From NCBI RefSeq assembly GCF_019237615.1, contig NZ_JAFAGT010000032.1:1-56391 (forward strand): a stretch of 56,391 nt of DNA, given 5' to 3'. The notes below the pieces were generated by a model. It searched no databases and was not told where the DNA came from. It saw nothing but the letters and a program-made list of their open reading frames with translations. This stretch comes from Roseateles sp. Lineage in GTDB: Bacteria > Pseudomonadota > Gammaproteobacteria > Burkholderiales > Burkholderiaceae_C. Shown here piece by piece: positions 42,711 to 52,577 of this stretch. The stretch's first letter is position 1. Each line of letters begins with the position of its first letter. The position numbers and the translations under genes were made by a program.

Positions 42711-43562
42711 ATGCACCTGATTCAACGTTGCCGCGGCGCCATCGCCGCTACCCTGCTGCTCATCCTCGCGCCGCTCGCCTCGGCCGCCGAACTCGGCGCC
42801 CCCCAGCCGCTGGTGATCGGCGACACGCTGACGCTGGCGTCCCGCGCGCTGGCCGAGACGCGCCGCATCAACGTCTACGCACCGCCCGGCTATGCCGAGA
42901 GCCCGACCGCGCGCCTGCCGGTGCTGGTGATGCCCGACGGCGGCATCGCGGAGGATTTCCTGCATGTCGCCGGGCTGCTGCAGGTCGGCTTCGCCAACGG
43001 GACCCTGCGCCCCTTCCTGCTGGTGGGCATAGAGAACACCCAGCGGCGGCGCGACCTGACGGGGCCGACCGAGCAGGACAGCGACCGCAAGATCGCGCCG
43101 CAGGTCGGCGGCTCGGCGGCCTTCCGTGCCTTCATCCGCGACGAGCTGCTGCCGGCCGTCGCCGCGCGCTACCGCGTGACGGATGAGCGCGTGCTGATGG
43201 GCGAATCTCTGGCCGGGCTGTTCGTCGTCGAGACCTGGGCGCTGGAGCCCGGTCTCTTCAGCACCTACATCGCCTTCGACCCCAGCCTGTGGTGGAACAA
43301 CGCCGGGTTGACGCCCACGGCCCAGGCTGCACTGCGCCAGCGCAAGGGCGCGGCGCCGCGGCTCTTCCTGGCCACCAGTTCGGAGCCCAGCCTGGTCGCG
43401 CCGGCCCAGACCTTCGTCGCCATGCTGAAGCGCGAGCTGGCGCCCGGCAGCGCCTGGCAATACCAGCCCATGCCGCAGGAGACCCACGCGACGATCTACC
43501 ACCCGGCCGCGCTGCTGGCGCTGCGCCAGCTCTTCAAACCGGCGGCAGCCGCCCAGCCATGA
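42711..43562 (+). CDS. Exported esterase (PF00756-type)
   Basis: 283 residues with a signal peptide (MHLIQRCRGAIAATLLLILA). Esterase-D-like features: RINVYAPPGYAES, LPVLVMPDGG, the nucleophile elbow GESLAG and a late ETHATIYHPA with the likely His. Distant kin of the esterase at 31679. The substrate is unknown. It begins 4 bases after the NUDIX stop and ends in an ATGA overlap with the oxygenase gene, so NUDIX, esterase and oxygenase are co-expressed. Confidence 0.83.
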   Translation: MHLIQRCRGAIAATLLLILAPLASAAELGAPQPLVIGDTLTLASRALAETRRINVYAPPGYAESPTARLPVLVMPDGGIAEDFLHVAGLLQVGFANGTLRPFLLVGIENTQRRRDLTGPTEQDSDRKIAPQVGGSAAFRAFIRDELLPAVAARYRVTDERVLMGESLAGLFVVETWALEPGLFSTYIAFDPSLWWNNAGLTPTAQAALRQRKGAAPRLFLATSSEPSLVAPAQTFVAMLKRELAPGSAWQYQPMPQETHATIYHPAALLALRQLFKPAAAAQP

Positions 43563-44260
43563 CGGCGCCCGACTTCATCGAGGTCTATGACGGCGCGCTG
43601 AGCCCCGAGGCCTGCCGCGCGCTGGTCGCGCGCTTCCAGGCCAGCCCCCGCGTGCAGCGCGGCGAGACGGGCAGCGGCGTGGACGTCGCGATGAAGGACA
43701 GCTGGGACATCGCCATCAGTCGCCACCCGGAATGGGCCGATGCCTGCGAGCAGCTCAACCAGGTCGTCATCGCCGGCTTCAAGCAGTACCTGCGCCGCTA
43801 CGCCCACCTGGCGCTGGCGCCGCTGAAGCTGCAGATGCAGGGCCCGGACGGCAGGCTGGCCCCGCTCGATGCCGACGGCGTCGCGGGGCTGGGCGATGCG
43901 CAGCTGATGGGGCTGGTCGCCAAGGTCTTCCGCCCCGGTGCGATCAATCTGCAGCGCTACCAGGCCGACCAGGGCGGCTATCCCTACTGGCATTGCGAGC
44001 AGTACCCGCGGCTGGACCAGGGCGAGGCGCTGCACCGCGCGGTGCTGTGGACCATCTATCTGAACGACGACTTTGCTGCCGGCGAGACCGAATTCCTCTA
44101 CCAGGACCGCAAGATCGCGCCGCGCGCGGGCACGCTGCTCATCGCGCCGGGCGGCTTCACGCACACCCACCGTGGCAACCGGCCGCTGGGCGGCGACAAG
44201 TACATCGCCACCAGCTGGGTGCTCTACCAGCGCGCCGAAAGCCTGTTCGGCCCCGGTTGA
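43559..44260 (+). CDS. 2OG-Fe(II) oxygenase (prolyl 4-hydroxylase-like)
   Basis: 233 residues. Iron-binding residues appear as HCE in [12 protein letters not shown] (His-x-Glu in place of the common His-x-Asp) and the distal His in [12 protein letters not shown]; Lys in [10 protein letters not shown] likely binds 2-oxoglutarate. The jelly-roll core is preceded by a helical N terminus. Hydroxylated target unknown. The start overlaps the esterase stop by ATGA; mnmA follows after 25 bases. Confidence 0.85.
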   Translation: MTAPDFIEVYDGALSPEACRALVARFQASPRVQRGETGSGVDVAMKDSWDIAISRHPEWADACEQLNQVVIAGFKQYLRRYAHLALAPLKLQMQGPDGRLAPLDADGVAGLGDAQLMGLVAKVFRPGAINLQRYQADQGGYPYWHCEQYPRLDQGEALHRAVLWTIYLNDDFAAGETEFLYQDRKIAPRAGTLLIAPGGFTHTHRGNRPLGGDKYIATSWVLYQRAESLFGPG

Positions 44261-44285
44261 AGGGGGCTTTGGGACAATCGGCCCC

Positions 44286-45404
44286 ATGAGTTCCCCCAAG
44301 AAACACCGCGTCGTCGTGGGCCTGTCCGGCGGCGTGGACTCGGCCGTGACCGCCCACCTGCTGAAAGAGCAAGGCCACGAGGTCATCGCCATCTTCATGA
44401 AGAACTGGGAAGACGATGACGACGACGAGTACTGCTCGACGCGCCAGGACTTCCTGGACGCCGCCTCGGTGGCCGACGTGCTGGGCATAGAGATCGAGCA
44501 TGTCAACTTCGCGGCCGAGTACAAGGACCGCGTCTTCGAGAGCTTCCTGAGCGAGTACCAGGCCGGCCGCACGCCCAACCCGGACGTGCTGTGCAACGCC
44601 GAGATCAAGTTCAAGGCCTTCCTGGACCATGCGATGCGGCTGGGCGCCGAGAAGATCGCGACCGGCCACTATGCGCGGGTGCGTGAAGTCGATGGCGAGT
44701 TCCAGCTGCTGAAGGGCCTTGACCCGCTGAAGGACCAGAGCTACTTCCTGCACCGCCTGACGCAGGCGCAGATGAGCAAGGCGATGTTTCCGGTGGGTCA
44801 CCTGCCCAAGACCGAGGTGCGCCGTATCGCCGCCGAGATCGGACTGCCCAACGCGAAGAAGAAGGACTCGACCGGCATCTGCTTCATCGGCGAGCGGCCT
44901 TTCCGCGAGTTCCTGAACAAATACCTGTCGCACCAGCCCGGCCCCATCAAGGACGAGCGTGGCCGCAAGCTGGGCCAGCATGTGGGCCTGTCGTTCTACA
45001 CGCTGGGCCAGCGTCAGGGCCTGGGCATAGGCGGTGTGAAGGACAAGGGTGCACCGCGCGGCGGCGGCGAGCATGAGCCCTGGTTCGTCGCGGCCAAGGA
45101 CATCCCGAGCAACACGCTGATCGTCGTGCAGGGTCACGACCATCCGCTGCTGCAGAGCCCGGCCCTCGTCGCCGACGATCTGAGCTGGATCGCCGGCCAT
45201 GCGCCCGCCACCGGCACGGCCGCGGCCAAGACGCGCTACCGACAGGCGGATGCACCCTGCCGCGTGGGCTTTGACGCGTCGGGCCGGCTGACACTGCGCT
45301 TCCCCGACCCGCAATGGGCCGTCACGCCCGGCCAGAGCGCCGTGGTCTACGACGGCGATGTCTGCCTGGGCGGCGGCGTCATCGCGCAAGCCTTGGCCGA
45401 ATGA
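44286..45404 (+). CDS. mnmA: tRNA-specific 2-thiouridylase MnmA
   Basis: 372 residues. PP-loop ATP site [10 protein letters not shown], tRNA-contacting [13 protein letters not shown], first catalytic Cys in [12 protein letters not shown] and second in [12 protein letters not shown], followed by the C-terminal beta barrel. It places sulfur at C2 of U34 in Lys, Glu and Gln tRNAs. The length is normal. The final codons overlap the sensor kinase start as ATGA, an unusual partner for a tRNA-modification gene. Confidence 0.96.
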   Translation: MSSPKKHRVVVGLSGGVDSAVTAHLLKEQGHEVIAIFMKNWEDDDDDEYCSTRQDFLDAASVADVLGIEIEHVNFAAEYKDRVFESFLSEYQAGRTPNPDVLCNAEIKFKAFLDHAMRLGAEKIATGHYARVREVDGEFQLLKGLDPLKDQSYFLHRLTQAQMSKAMFPVGHLPKTEVRRIAAEIGLPNAKKKDSTGICFIGERPFREFLNKYLSHQPGPIKDERGRKLGQHVGLSFYTLGQRQGLGIGGVKDKGAPRGGGEHEPWFVAAKDIPSNTLIVVQGHDHPLLQSPALVADDLSWIAGHAPATGTAAAKTRYRQADAPCRVGFDASGRLTLRFPDPQWAVTPGQSAVVYDGDVCLGGGVIAQALAE

Positions 45405-46612
45405 CCAAGTTCGACCGCCTGCTCGCGCGCCTGGCCGAGCCCGGCGTCGTGCTGCGCCTGGCGGCGCTGGTGTTCTGCGCGATGGAGCTGGTCAGCGCCG
45501 GCTCGGCGCTGCTGGGCGTGCGCACCGAGCCCTACGACGGCCTGGCCGCCTGGGTCTGGCGCCAGCTGGGCGGCAACGTCAGCGACCGCGGCCTGGTGCT
45601 GGTCTGCGTGGGGCTGCTGCTGGCCTTCGTCGCGCTGATCTTCCGGCTCGCGCGCCAGGGCCAGACGGCAGTGCCCGTCAACCAGCGCCTGGGCGGCTTG
45701 CTGCTCGTGGACCTGCTGGCCTTCGGCGTGACGCCGGGCCTGCCCTTCCTCGTCACGGCGCTGGCCGCCGTCGTTCTGCCGGCCCGCCTGGCGCTGGGCT
45801 TCGCGGCGGCCCAGGTGGTGCTGAACACCGGCATCTACGTCTATGCGTCGACGACCGCCTGGCTGGACCAGTTCGGCATGCTCAGCGCCATGCTGGCCCT
45901 GCACGGCCTCGCCTTCGGCCTGGGGCGCATGGCGGCGGCCGAGGCCGAGAAGCGCCGCTGGCTGCAGGCCGTGCTGGCCGAGCAGATGGCCGGCGAGCAA
46001 TTGCTGGCCGAGCAGCTGCGCTACAGCGAGCGCATGCAGATCGCCCGCGAGCTGCACGACCTGATGGGCCACCACCTGACGGCGCTCAACCTGCAGCTGC
46101 AGCTGGGCGGCGCGCTGCTGGCGCGCGCGGACTCGGGCGGTGCCGGCCAGGCCCTGGGGCGCGCGCAGGGCGTGGCGGCGCAGTTGCTGGCGGACGTCCG
46201 CGAAGCCGTGTCGCAGCAGCGCAGCTCGCAGCGCATCGACCTGTCTGCCGCGCTGCAGGCCCTGGCCGAGGGCATCGCCAGCACGCGCATCGAGCTGAAG
46301 CTGGACGAGGCGGCGCGGGACCTCGGCCCTCGCGCGGCGCATGCGCTGCTGCGCTGCGTGCAGGAGGGCGTGACCAACAGCGTGCGCCACGCCGGCGCGC
46401 GTCGCGTTCAGGTTGAACTCAGGGGTGAAGGGGATGAGGTGGCCGTCGGCATCGACGATGATGGGCGGGGCGCGCCGCACTGGCACGCAGGCCGTGCCGG
46501 CAACGGCCTCTCGGGCATGGCCGAGCGCATGGCCGAACTGGGCGGGCAGATGCGCGTGACGCGCACCAGCCCTGGGTTTCGAATCGAGCTGAGATGTCCG
46601 CGATGGGTGTGA
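45401..46612 (+). CDS. NarL-type sensor histidine kinase (DesK-like)
   Basis: 403 residues. About five hydrophobic segments (residues 15-180) form an integral-membrane sensor. A short coiled coil and a HisKA_3 dimerisation box ([20 protein letters not shown]) follow, then a compact HATPase with [16 protein letters not shown] and [11 protein letters not shown]. The layout matches DesK-type kinases that sense membrane state; the actual signal is unknown. It is ATGA-coupled to mnmA and overlaps the regulator gene by 19 bases. Confidence 0.9.
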   Translation: MTKFDRLLARLAEPGVVLRLAALVFCAMELVSAGSALLGVRTEPYDGLAAWVWRQLGGNVSDRGLVLVCVGLLLAFVALIFRLARQGQTAVPVNQRLGGLLLVDLLAFGVTPGLPFLVTALAAVVLPARLALGFAAAQVVLNTGIYVYASTTAWLDQFGMLSAMLALHGLAFGLGRMAAAEAEKRRWLQAVLAEQMAGEQLLAEQLRYSERMQIARELHDLMGHHLTALNLQLQLGGALLARADSGGAGQALGRAQGVAAQLLADVREAVSQQRSSQRIDLSAALQALAEGIASTRIELKLDEAARDLGPRAAHALLRCVQEGVTNSVRHAGARRVQVELRGEGDEVAVGIDDDGRGAPHWHAGRAGNGLSGMAERMAELGGQMRVTRTSPGFRIELRCPRWV

Positions 46613-47256
46613 TCAAGATCCTGCTGGTCGAAGACCAGCAACTGGTGCGCGAAGGCCTCAAGGGCCTGCTGGCGCTGCACGACGAGCTGCAGGTCGTCGG
46701 CGAGGCCAGCGACGGTGCCGAGGCGCTGGAATGGCTGTCGGCGGCCGCTGCCGACGACATGCCCGACGTCATCCTCTCCGACATGCGCATGCCGCGCCTG
46801 GACGGCATCGGCCTGATCCGTGCGCTGGCCGCGCGGGCGCTGCGCCTGCCGACCGTCCTGCTGACGACCTTCGACGACACGGCCGCCTTCGACGAGGCCG
46901 TGCGCGCCGGTGCCCGCGGCTTCCTGCTCAAGGCCATCAGCCCCGAGACGCTGGCCCAGGCCCTGCGCGACGTCCACGCCGGCGGCACCGCGCTGCGCCC
47001 CTCGTTGACGACGCGCATGGAGGCCCGTGGCGGCGAGCGCGCCTTCACGGCGGCCGACCATCCGGACCCACTGTCGCCCAAGGAGCTGCAGGTGCTTCGC
47101 CTCGTCGCCAGCGGCCGCAGCAACACCGAGATCGCCGGACTGCTGGGCAACAGCGAGGGCGTCATCAAGAACCACTGCTCGGCCATCTTCTCCAAGATGG
47201 GCGTGCGCGATCGCACGCAGGCCGTGCTGCGCGCCATCGATCTGGGCTGGATTTGA
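46594..47256 (+). CDS. NarL/LuxR-type response regulator
   Basis: 220 residues. Receiver features: ED near the N terminus, Asp in VILSDMRMPRLDG, Thr-Thr in LLTTFDD and Lys in FLLKAISPE. The LuxR helix-turn-helix is LSPKELQVLRLVASG with SEGVIKNHCSAIFSKM. Partner of the kinase that overlaps its start. The ATG at 46594 is used; another ATG lies 3 codons downstream. Targets unknown. Confidence 0.92.
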   Translation: MSAMGVIKILLVEDQQLVREGLKGLLALHDELQVVGEASDGAEALEWLSAAAADDMPDVILSDMRMPRLDGIGLIRALAARALRLPTVLLTTFDDTAAFDEAVRAGARGFLLKAISPETLAQALRDVHAGGTALRPSLTTRMEARGGERAFTAADHPDPLSPKELQVLRLVASGRSNTEIAGLLGNSEGVIKNHCSAIFSKMGVRDRTQAVLRAIDLGWI

Positions 47257-47356
47257 CGCGCCGAGCGCCGGGCCGCCGCAGGCTGGCCCGCCTTGGCGAT
47301 GTGCGAAAGGGGCTTTCCCGCGAGCGCTGCGGGCCCCAGTGGGGCCGGCCCGGGTA

Positions 47357-47863
47357 CTACCGGGACGAGGGCCCCTGTCTTGCGGCGGCAGCCAGGTGCA
47401 GCACCCAGTAGCGCTGGAAGCGCCCCGGCCCGTTCACGCAGGCCAGGCCGAACTCCTGGAAGTCGGCCAGCATCAGGTTCTCGCAATGCGCCGGGCTGGC
47501 CAGCCACTGGGCCAGCGCGTCGTCCAGCGTCTCGGGGCCGCCGGCCAGGTTCTCACCCACCACGCGCACCGCATAGCCGGCCTCGCGCAGCCGCGCGCGT
47601 AGCGAGCCGCTGGCCGCACCCTGGTGGTCGATGCGGTCGCGCGCCGCCAGGTCCATCGCATAGCGATGCGCCGATTCGGCCAGCACCGGGCTGGCGCGCA
47701 GGGCCGCAACGGCCGGCCAGACGCGTTCGCCGCAGGCCTGTGGTTGCGCGCGCAGCGCGTTCAGCGCGGCCAGCACGGTCTCCGCGACCGGCTGGCAGCC
47801 TTCCTGGGCGGCGGCGGGCGCCAGCGCTGCAAGACCGAGCGATAAAGACAGCAGGGCGTGCAT
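47357..47863 (-). CDS. Exported CAP-domain (SCP/PR1-like) protein
   Basis: 168 residues with a signal peptide (MHALLSLSLGLAALAPAAA). The CAP fold is recognised by LNALRAQPQACG, SAHRYAMDLAARDRIDHQG, AGYAVRVVGENLAGG and HCENLMLADFQEFGLA. Bacterial CAP proteins occur in envelope or secreted fractions with poorly known roles. Cys residues could form two disulfides. It is transcribed divergently from the lipoprotein gene (51 bases between starts) and converges on the response regulator; the 100-base gap contains GC-rich palindromes. Confidence 0.85.
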   Translation of the reverse strand: MHALLSLSLGLAALAPAAAQEGCQPVAETVLAALNALRAQPQACGERVWPAVAALRASPVLAESAHRYAMDLAARDRIDHQGAASGSLRARLREAGYAVRVVGENLAGGPETLDDALAQWLASPAHCENLMLADFQEFGLACVNGPGRFQRYWVLHLAAAARQGPSSR

Positions 47864-47914
47864 GGCTGCATCCTAGTTGTTGCCAAGCGTCCCCGCGCGG
47901 CTCACCATGGGGGC

Positions 47915-48310
47915 ATGAAACCGCAACGATTGCTCAGTCCCCTGCTCGCGCTGAGCGCCCTCGCCAGCTGCGCCCAGACGCCTCCCGCGTCCCCTGCCGA
48001 GGCCGAGTCCCAGCGACTGGGGCGGGAGTTGCATGCCCTCATCGGCCCGGCGGCCTGCAGCGCCGACTTGCAATGCCGCACCGTCGCCGTGGGCGCCAAG
48101 GCCTGCGGCGGGCCGGCGGGCTATGTGGCCTGGTCCACGCAAAGCACCGATGCGCCGCGGCTGGCCGAGCTGGCACGGCGTCAGGCCGAGGCACAGCGAC
48201 GCGAGATCGAGGCCAGTGGCATGCTGTCGAACTGCGCCATGGTCGTCGACCCGGGCGCGGCCTGCGTGGCGGGGCGCTGCAAGCTCGCGACGCCGGCTAC
48301 GGCGCGCTGA
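47915..48310 (+). CDS. Small lipoprotein
   Basis: 131 residues. The lipobox LSALASC places the lipidated Cys near residue 18, with Ala at +2, which suggests the outer membrane. The mature part has six further Cys residues (AACSADLQC, KACGG, LSNC, AACVAGRC), likely paired in disulfides in the periplasm. No family recognised. It is followed at once by a hairpin shared with the convergent protease gene. Confidence 0.75.
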   Translation: MKPQRLLSPLLALSALASCAQTPPASPAEAESQRLGRELHALIGPAACSADLQCRTVAVGAKACGGPAGYVAWSTQSTDAPRLAELARRQAEAQRREIEASGMLSNCAMVVDPGAACVAGRCKLATPATAR

Positions 48311-48316
48311 GAGCGT

Positions 48317-48348
48317 AAAAAGGCCGCATGCCTCGCGGCATGCGGCCT
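48317..48348 (-). terminator. Intrinsic terminator of the subtilase gene
   Basis: A perfect 12-bp stem (AGGCCGCATGCC and its complement, loop of 4) is followed on the minus strand by five T. It lies 38 bases past the protease stop. The hairpin also sits just after the convergent lipoprotein gene but lacks a T tract in that direction. Confidence 0.88.
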
Positions 48349-48385
48349 GGGATGCAGCGGCCCGGAGCGGGCCGGTACTTCTCGA

Positions 48386-51300
48386 CTACTCCTCGGTGAC
48401 CTCCGCCAGCTTGCGCGGTGCCGTGTCGAGCGCCTCGCTGAGGACGGCCACGCCCGGTTCGACGCGCAGCACGGTGGCCGACTGCACGGCACCGTTCGGG
48501 TCCACCCACTGGGCGCCACCGACGTAGCGCTTGCCATTGGTCAGGCCCGACCAGCTCATGCCAACCGTCGCGGAGCTGCCGGCGTAGACCTGGCTGGGCA
48601 CCAGCACCGTGAAGTTGCCACCGGTATCGCTCGGCGTGACGACCCAGCTGGACAGCGAGTGCGTCATCTGCGGCTGGCCGCCGTAGGCATGCACGCAGAC
48701 GGTGTAGCTGCCAGCGGCCGGGCTGCTGATCTGCACGGCCTCGTTGCTGCCTTCGGAACCGGAGTAGAGGGTCGTGTTGCTCGGCGTGACGACGAGCATG
48801 TCGTTGTCGTCCATCGGGCCGCTGGTGTCCGCCTGGCGCAGCGCCCAGCGCGCGACGATGGTGTTGGCCGGCACGTCGAACTTGTAGACCTTGACATTGC
48901 TGGTGTCGGTACCGGCGCGGCAGACCGTCGCCAGTTGCGCGGAGCTCAGGCCGACACCCGGCGTCAGCGTCGCGGACGGCGACATCGTCACGTCCTTCAT
49001 GCCGCCCTTGCGCGCCGAGATCCGGCCGGCGATGCCGGTCTTGATCGTGAACGTGCGGGTGCCGGAAGTCGTGAGGCCGCTCATCCCGGTCGGTGCGCTG
49101 ATGGGCACGCCGAGGCGGGCCTGCACGGGGCTGCGCACGACGTGACCGGCGCCATCATTCCAGGTCAGGCTGCCGAAGTACCAGGTGTTGGCGGCGGCAG
49201 CGGCGTTGGGCGTCAGCTTGACCGTGAAGCTCTTGGTCTCGCCAACGGCCAGCGTCAGCGTGCTGGGCGTCACGACGGTCGTGAAGTTCGGAACGCTGGC
49301 GGACGCCACGTAGGTGGCACTGGTGTTGCCAACATTGGTCACGCGGCGCGTCACGGTCACGCCGGTGGTGTAGACCGAGCCGGCGGTGATGGAGGGCAGG
49401 TTGAGGTTGTAGGTCTCGTCCAGCGTGCCAATCGTCGTGCAGTCGCTGGCCGGCGAGACGGCGGCCTTGTTGACCTTGCACTGGTACTTGACCCAGTCGT
49501 TCTTGCCCGCGTCGTAGACCAGGCCCGGATCGGTCGCCTTCTGGGGCGCGACATGGCCGGCACCCTGGGCCCAGGGCAGCAGGCCGTTCTGCGCGCCGCT
49601 CAGGCCGTCGTTCAGCGTCGAGAACGCGGTCGTCATCAGCGCCGACTTGATCGCCGCAGGCGACCAGGTCGGGTGGGCCTGCCTGAGCAGCAGGCCCAGG
49701 CCGGCCACGTGCGGGCTGGCCATGGAGGTGCCCGACAGCGTCGTCCAGGCGGGCGGCGGCACCAGCGTACCGGCAACAACCTGGTCGCGCTCGGCCTGGG
49801 TGATGTCGGGCGTGCCCTGCGCGATCACGTCGACGCCCGGGGCCGTGATGTCGGGCTTGAGCAGGTTGGCATCGCCGGCGTTGGGGCCGCGCGAAGAGAA
49901 ACCGGCCATGACCGGCGCGTTGGTCGTGCTGCCGACGTAGAAGGTGCTGATGGCTGCGGTCCCGGCGCCGCCCGCAGCATAGGCCTTGATGGCCGCGCCG
50001 TCGGCGGCCGTGACGTGCACGGTGGGCACCGAATGCGGTTCGGCGACGAGGCCGCTGCCGTTGTCGGCCATGACCATGCCGACACCACCGGCGTCCGCGA
50101 CGGCCGCGCTCTTGTTGACACGGGCGTTGGTGCCGCGATCGCAGACGACGATCTTGCCGGTCACCTTGGCCGGGTCCAGCACCGGCGTGCCGCCGTTGTC
50201 GCCGGCCGTGTAGCACAGCCGCAGGTTGGTTGCGTTGGCACCGGGCAGGCCGGCATCGCTGGCGTTGATCAAGGCCGTGCCGGCCGGCACGGAGTTCTGG
50301 GACATCGACGCGCCGGTGTACTTGGCGCCGTTGCCAAGCGTCACGTCGCCGTTGAAGACGCGGTCGTGCGTGGACGCGGCGATGGTGCTGAGCCAGGGGC
50401 TCAGGTGGGCCACGGCCTGGCCGGGGCCGCTGTTGCCCGCGGACGCGGCAACGAAGACGTTGGCCAGCGCGGCGCGGTAGAAGGCCTGCTCGACCGGGTC
50501 GTTGACGGTGGTCTGCGAGCCGCTGATGGAGAAGTTGATGACGTTGACGCCATCCTTGACGGCAGCGTCGATGGCCGCGACGGAGTCGGTCGGCCAGCAG
50601 TTGTTCTGGCTGCCGGTGCCGTCGGTGGCGCCGGGGTTCACCCAGGTCCAGCAGACCTTGTAGGCGGCGATACGGGCGCGCGGCGCCATGCCGCTGGCCG
50701 CGCCCAGATTCAGGCCGCTGACGATGGCCGAGGGGCCCGAGTTGCCGGCCGCCGTGGAGGCCGTGTGGTCGCCATGGCTGCCATGGCCCACGGGGCCGGC
50801 GACGGAGTCACGGCCGGACACGAAGTCGGTCCAGTGCAGCGTGTTGCCGGTGGCGTTGAAGCCGGCCTTGAAATACTTGATGCCGACCAGCTTGTTGTTG
50901 CAGTGCGCGGCCGTGATGCCTTCGCCCGGCGTGCAGCCGCCGGTGAAGCTGGCCGGCGGCGCGCCGTAGACCTGCGTGCCGGTGCTGCTCGGGATGCCGT
51001 TGCCGTCCACCTTGTCGAAGAAGGCGGGGTTCTCGGGCCAGATGCCGCCGTCGATGACGCCGATGACGAGGTTCTCGCCCTTGATCGCGCTGCCGTTGAT
51101 GCTCTGCGTCCACAGGCCACCCGGTGCGCTCAGGCCCAGGAACTTGCTGGTGGAGATGGTGTCGAGCTGGCGCGGCGAGTCCTCGAACAGGTCAACGACA
51201 TCGCCGTTGTTGCGCAAGGCCAGCGCCTCGTCCTCGGTCAGGCGGGCCGAGAAGCCGTTGAAGACCGTGTCGTAGGTGGCCAGCACCTGGTTGCGGTCGA

Positions 51301-51556
51301 TCAGCGACAGCACCTCACCCTGCTTCTGGTTCAGATAGCCAAGGTAGGCCTGCACGCGGGCCGAGCTGGCCTGGAAGGCTTCACCGGGTGCCGGCTGCGT
51401 GGCGGCGTAGCCGGAGACCGTGCCTTGATAGGAGGCTGCCGGTTCGTCCTTGAGCTGGACGATATAGGTTTTGCGGCTCTGGGCCAGCGAGCTCGTGGCC
51501 ACGCCAGACAGCAGAACCAGCGCCGCCAGTGCGGCGGGCTTGAGAATCATCTTCAT
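48386..51556 (-). CDS. Secreted subtilase (S8A, plant-type, with PA domain)
   Basis: 1056 residues. Signal peptide (to about 25), an I9 inhibitor propeptide (YIVQLKDEPA to about 130), then a subtilisin domain with Asp169 (VIGVIDGG), His261 (GSHGDHTAS, with Asp where Thr is usual) and Ser611 (SGTSMASPHVAG). A protease-associated domain is inserted before the Ser (KIVVCDRGTNA), and an Fn3-like region plus a beta-rich tail follow, the order seen in plant cucumisins. AAAGGA lies 7 bases from the ATG. It starts 29 bases after the PEP-CTERM gene and is probably co-transcribed with it. Confidence 0.93.
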   Translation of the reverse strand: MKMILKPAALAALVLLSGVATSSLAQSRKTYIVQLKDEPAASYQGTVSGYAATQPAPGEAFQASSARVQAYLGYLNQKQGEVLSLIDRNQVLATYDTVFNGFSARLTEDEALALRNNGDVVDLFEDSPRQLDTISTSKFLGLSAPGGLWTQSINGSAIKGENLVIGVIDGGIWPENPAFFDKVDGNGIPSSTGTQVYGAPPASFTGGCTPGEGITAAHCNNKLVGIKYFKAGFNATGNTLHWTDFVSGRDSVAGPVGHGSHGDHTASTAAGNSGPSAIVSGLNLGAASGMAPRARIAAYKVCWTWVNPGATDGTGSQNNCWPTDSVAAIDAAVKDGVNVINFSISGSQTTVNDPVEQAFYRAALANVFVAASAGNSGPGQAVAHLSPWLSTIAASTHDRVFNGDVTLGNGAKYTGASMSQNSVPAGTALINASDAGLPGANATNLRLCYTAGDNGGTPVLDPAKVTGKIVVCDRGTNARVNKSAAVADAGGVGMVMADNGSGLVAEPHSVPTVHVTAADGAAIKAYAAGGAGTAAISTFYVGSTTNAPVMAGFSSRGPNAGDANLLKPDITAPGVDVIAQGTPDITQAERDQVVAGTLVPPPAWTTLSGTSMASPHVAGLGLLLRQAHPTWSPAAIKSALMTTAFSTLNDGLSGAQNGLLPWAQGAGHVAPQKATDPGLVYDAGKNDWVKYQCKVNKAAVSPASDCTTIGTLDETYNLNLPSITAGSVYTTGVTVTRRVTNVGNTSATYVASASVPNFTTVVTPSTLTLAVGETKSFTVKLTPNAAAAANTWYFGSLTWNDGAGHVVRSPVQARLGVPISAPTGMSGLTTSGTRTFTIKTGIAGRISARKGGMKDVTMSPSATLTPGVGLSSAQLATVCRAGTDTSNVKVYKFDVPANTIVARWALRQADTSGPMDDNDMLVVTPSNTTLYSGSEGSNEAVQISSPAAGSYTVCVHAYGGQPQMTHSLSSWVVTPSDTGGNFTVLVPSQVYAGSSATVGMSWSGLTNGKRYVGGAQWVDPNGAVQSATVLRVEPGVAVLSEALDTAPRKLAEVTEE

Positions 51557-51585
51557 CGAAGGTCCTTTCGAGAGTGCAAGCGGGT

Positions 51586-52344
51586 TCAGACGGTGCGGCG
51601 GCGACGGGCGCCCAGGGCGGCGACGCCGGCGACGCCCAGCAGAGCCAGGCTGGCCGGCTCGGGCACATGCTCGATGACGATGTCGTCAATGGCGAACTGC
51701 GCGCGGTCTGTGGTGAAGGCCGAGCAGCCGCTGCCGCTGCCCGCCGTGCAGAAGAAGCCGTAGGCCAGCACGTAGTCGAACTCCTTGGCGGCGAAGGCGG
51801 CGTCGGTCACAAAGGTCGAGAAGCCCAGGTTGCCATTGGCGTCGGGGCCGCTGAGCCAGGCCATGTAGTCGGTGGTGACACCGTTGAGCACGCCGCGCAG
51901 GCGTACCCCGGCGGGGATGGCGAAGGTCGGGTCGCCATTGCCGATGAAGGCGGCTTTGAAGCTCTTCACCGAGAAGCGGAAGCCGTCGACGCTGCCGATG
52001 GCCGCCACGGCGTCGTCGTAGACGTTGAGGAAGGTGGAGTTGTTGTTGGTCGGGCAGGCGATGCCGGCGCAGGAGCCGGAGTTCGCGCCGGTGATGAGTT
52101 CGCCGACCAGGTCGCCGGCCTGGGCGAACGCGGAGTTGGAGAAGATGTTGACGAAGACGTCATGCCCGGCGAGGCCCGGCTGCGTGAAGATGTCGTCGTG
52201 CGTCACATAGGGCAAGAAGGGTGCGCCGGCCGTATCGACGGGCGACTCGAAGTTGATGGTCGTGCGGAGCACGCCGGCCTGGGCCCCCACTGAGGCGGCC
52301 AGGGCCACCGCAGCAAGGGCGATCGACGTCAAAGTCTTCTTCAT
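51586..52344 (-). CDS. PEP-CTERM sorting-domain protein
   Basis: 252 residues. A signal peptide (MKKTLTSIALAAVALAASVGA), a beta-rich extracellular domain with two Cys pairs (SCAGIAC, FFCTAGSGSGC), and a C-terminal tripartite tag VPEPASLALLGVAGVAALG followed by RRRR. The tag is the recognition signal for exosortase, which links such proteins to exopolysaccharide. The exosortase gene is not in this window. Its downstream neighbour on the same transcript is the large subtilase. 233 bases upstream are gene-free and should carry the promoter. Confidence 0.9.
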   Translation of the reverse strand: MKKTLTSIALAAVALAASVGAQAGVLRTTINFESPVDTAGAPFLPYVTHDDIFTQPGLAGHDVFVNIFSNSAFAQAGDLVGELITGANSGSCAGIACPTNNNSTFLNVYDDAVAAIGSVDGFRFSVKSFKAAFIGNGDPTFAIPAGVRLRGVLNGVTTDYMAWLSGPDANGNLGFSTFVTDAAFAAKEFDYVLAYGFFCTAGSGSGCSAFTTDRAQFAIDDIVIEHVPEPASLALLGVAGVAALGARRRRTV

Positions 52345-52577
52345 TGGACTACCCACTTTCTTTGCGATGTTGATCAACTTCGCGCAGGGACGGCCAAGGT
52401 TCAAGTGTCTGGACGTCCTGCGCATAGGCCACCGGGCCAAGCTAGGCGGCCGATTCTGAGTGAGCAGAAATCCGCGGCCATCCCCACTTGCCCGGCATGC
52501 AAGCAAGGGGGGAACGGGTATTCACCGACGCGATGGTCTTGACTAACCCGTACAAATTCGACAGCGCGAGTAACGAA

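Noticed and set aside
47257-47356. GC-rich palindromes between the response regulator and the CAP gene
   Set aside because: Stems such as GGCCCC/GGGGCC exist but neither strand has a T tract, and no convincing second copy was found by eye. Not strong enough for a terminator or named repeat.
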